DNA of 13,090 bases, taken from the NCBI GenBank assembly GCA_012271025.1, contig JAAXHF010000180.1:1-13090 (forward strand), read 5' to 3'. A program made the position numbers and the translations under genes. Source of the stretch: Deltaproteobacteria bacterium. Its GTDB lineage: Bacteria; Desulfobacterota_B; Binatia; Bin18. The notes below the pieces were generated by a model, which saw nothing but the letters and a program-made list of their open reading frames with translations, had not been told where the DNA came from and made no database searches. The first letter of the stretch is position 1; every line of letters begins with the position of its first letter. Shown here one piece after another: positions 13,041 through 13,090 of the stretch.

Positions 13041-13090
13041 ATGGACCCGTGCCAGCACACAGGCCTCATGGAGACGGTCCTGGCCAGCCC
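13041..13090 (+). CDS. Possible start of a gene continuing beyond the window
   Basis: The frame from ATG 13041 stays open to the edge (MDPCQHTGLMETVLAS). It begins one base after the stop of the 30-codon frame and has no ribosome site of its own. A second in-frame ATG lies at 13068. Sixteen codons are too few to identify anything. Confidence 0.2.
   Translation, partial: MDPCQHTGLMETVLAS

Noticed and set aside
12869..13069. Minus-strand 66-codon frame upstream of the serine operon
   Set aside because: Proline/histidine-rich without similarity to a known family, no ribosome site, and opposite to the strong promoter.
1..13090. CRISPR array, tRNA or rRNA gene, insertion sequence
   Set aside because: No regularly spaced repeats, no cloverleaf or rRNA-like sequence and no transposase or terminal inverted repeats were found by eye.

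Overview
The window is a high-GC stretch of bacterial chromosome with ordinary, tightly packed protein genes. No rRNA, tRNA, CRISPR array or insertion sequence is visible. Paired acyl-CoA dehydrogenases, a metal-dependent amidohydrolase and a luciferase-like oxidoreductase, next to housekeeping serA and purA, suggest an uncultured soil, marine or sponge-type lineage (deltaproteobacterial, Binatota-like or Tectomicrobia-like). That placement is an impression of style, not a demonstrated taxonomy.

Region 1 (1-5283, all minus strand) reads from right to left: luciferase-like monooxygenase, small lipoprotein, amidohydrolase, and two acyl-CoA dehydrogenases. A 1-Cys peroxiredoxin, cut by the window edge, lies beyond a 45-bp inverted repeat. 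The amidohydrolase and the dehydrogenases are 18 and 20 bases apart. The two dehydrogenases look like the unequal halves of one heteromeric enzyme: only one keeps a recognisable catalytic glutamate. The set looks like oxidation of an unusual acyl-CoA or a ring-derived acid.

Region 2 (5284-7665) starts with a histidine phosphatase on the plus strand, then a retropepsin-like aspartic protease gene. A 39-bp direct repeat flanks the protease gene: the last 34 bases of the phosphatase reading frame plus 5 bases recur just after it. Next, on the minus strand, comes a Phd-type antitoxin / PIN-type toxin pair with a recognisable promoter and overlapping operator. This part looks accessory or acquired.

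Region 3 (7666-8607, plus) is a flippase-like membrane protein of the lysylphosphatidylglycerol-synthase transmembrane family. Its stop codon interlocks with that of purA in a single CTAG.

Region 4 (8604-12834, minus) is a compact operon: class V aminotransferase, serA, purA. Serine synthesis enzymes are followed by adenylosuccinate synthetase. A good intrinsic terminator lies inside the leader, 26 bases before the first start codon and downstream of a plausible promoter, so the operon is probably attenuated. With the nearby histidine phosphatase, the locus could hold a non-canonical phosphorylated serine pathway.

Region 5 (12882-13090, plus) has a near-consensus promoter firing rightwards into a chain of very short, overlapping or abutting reading frames of unknown function, cut off by the window end.
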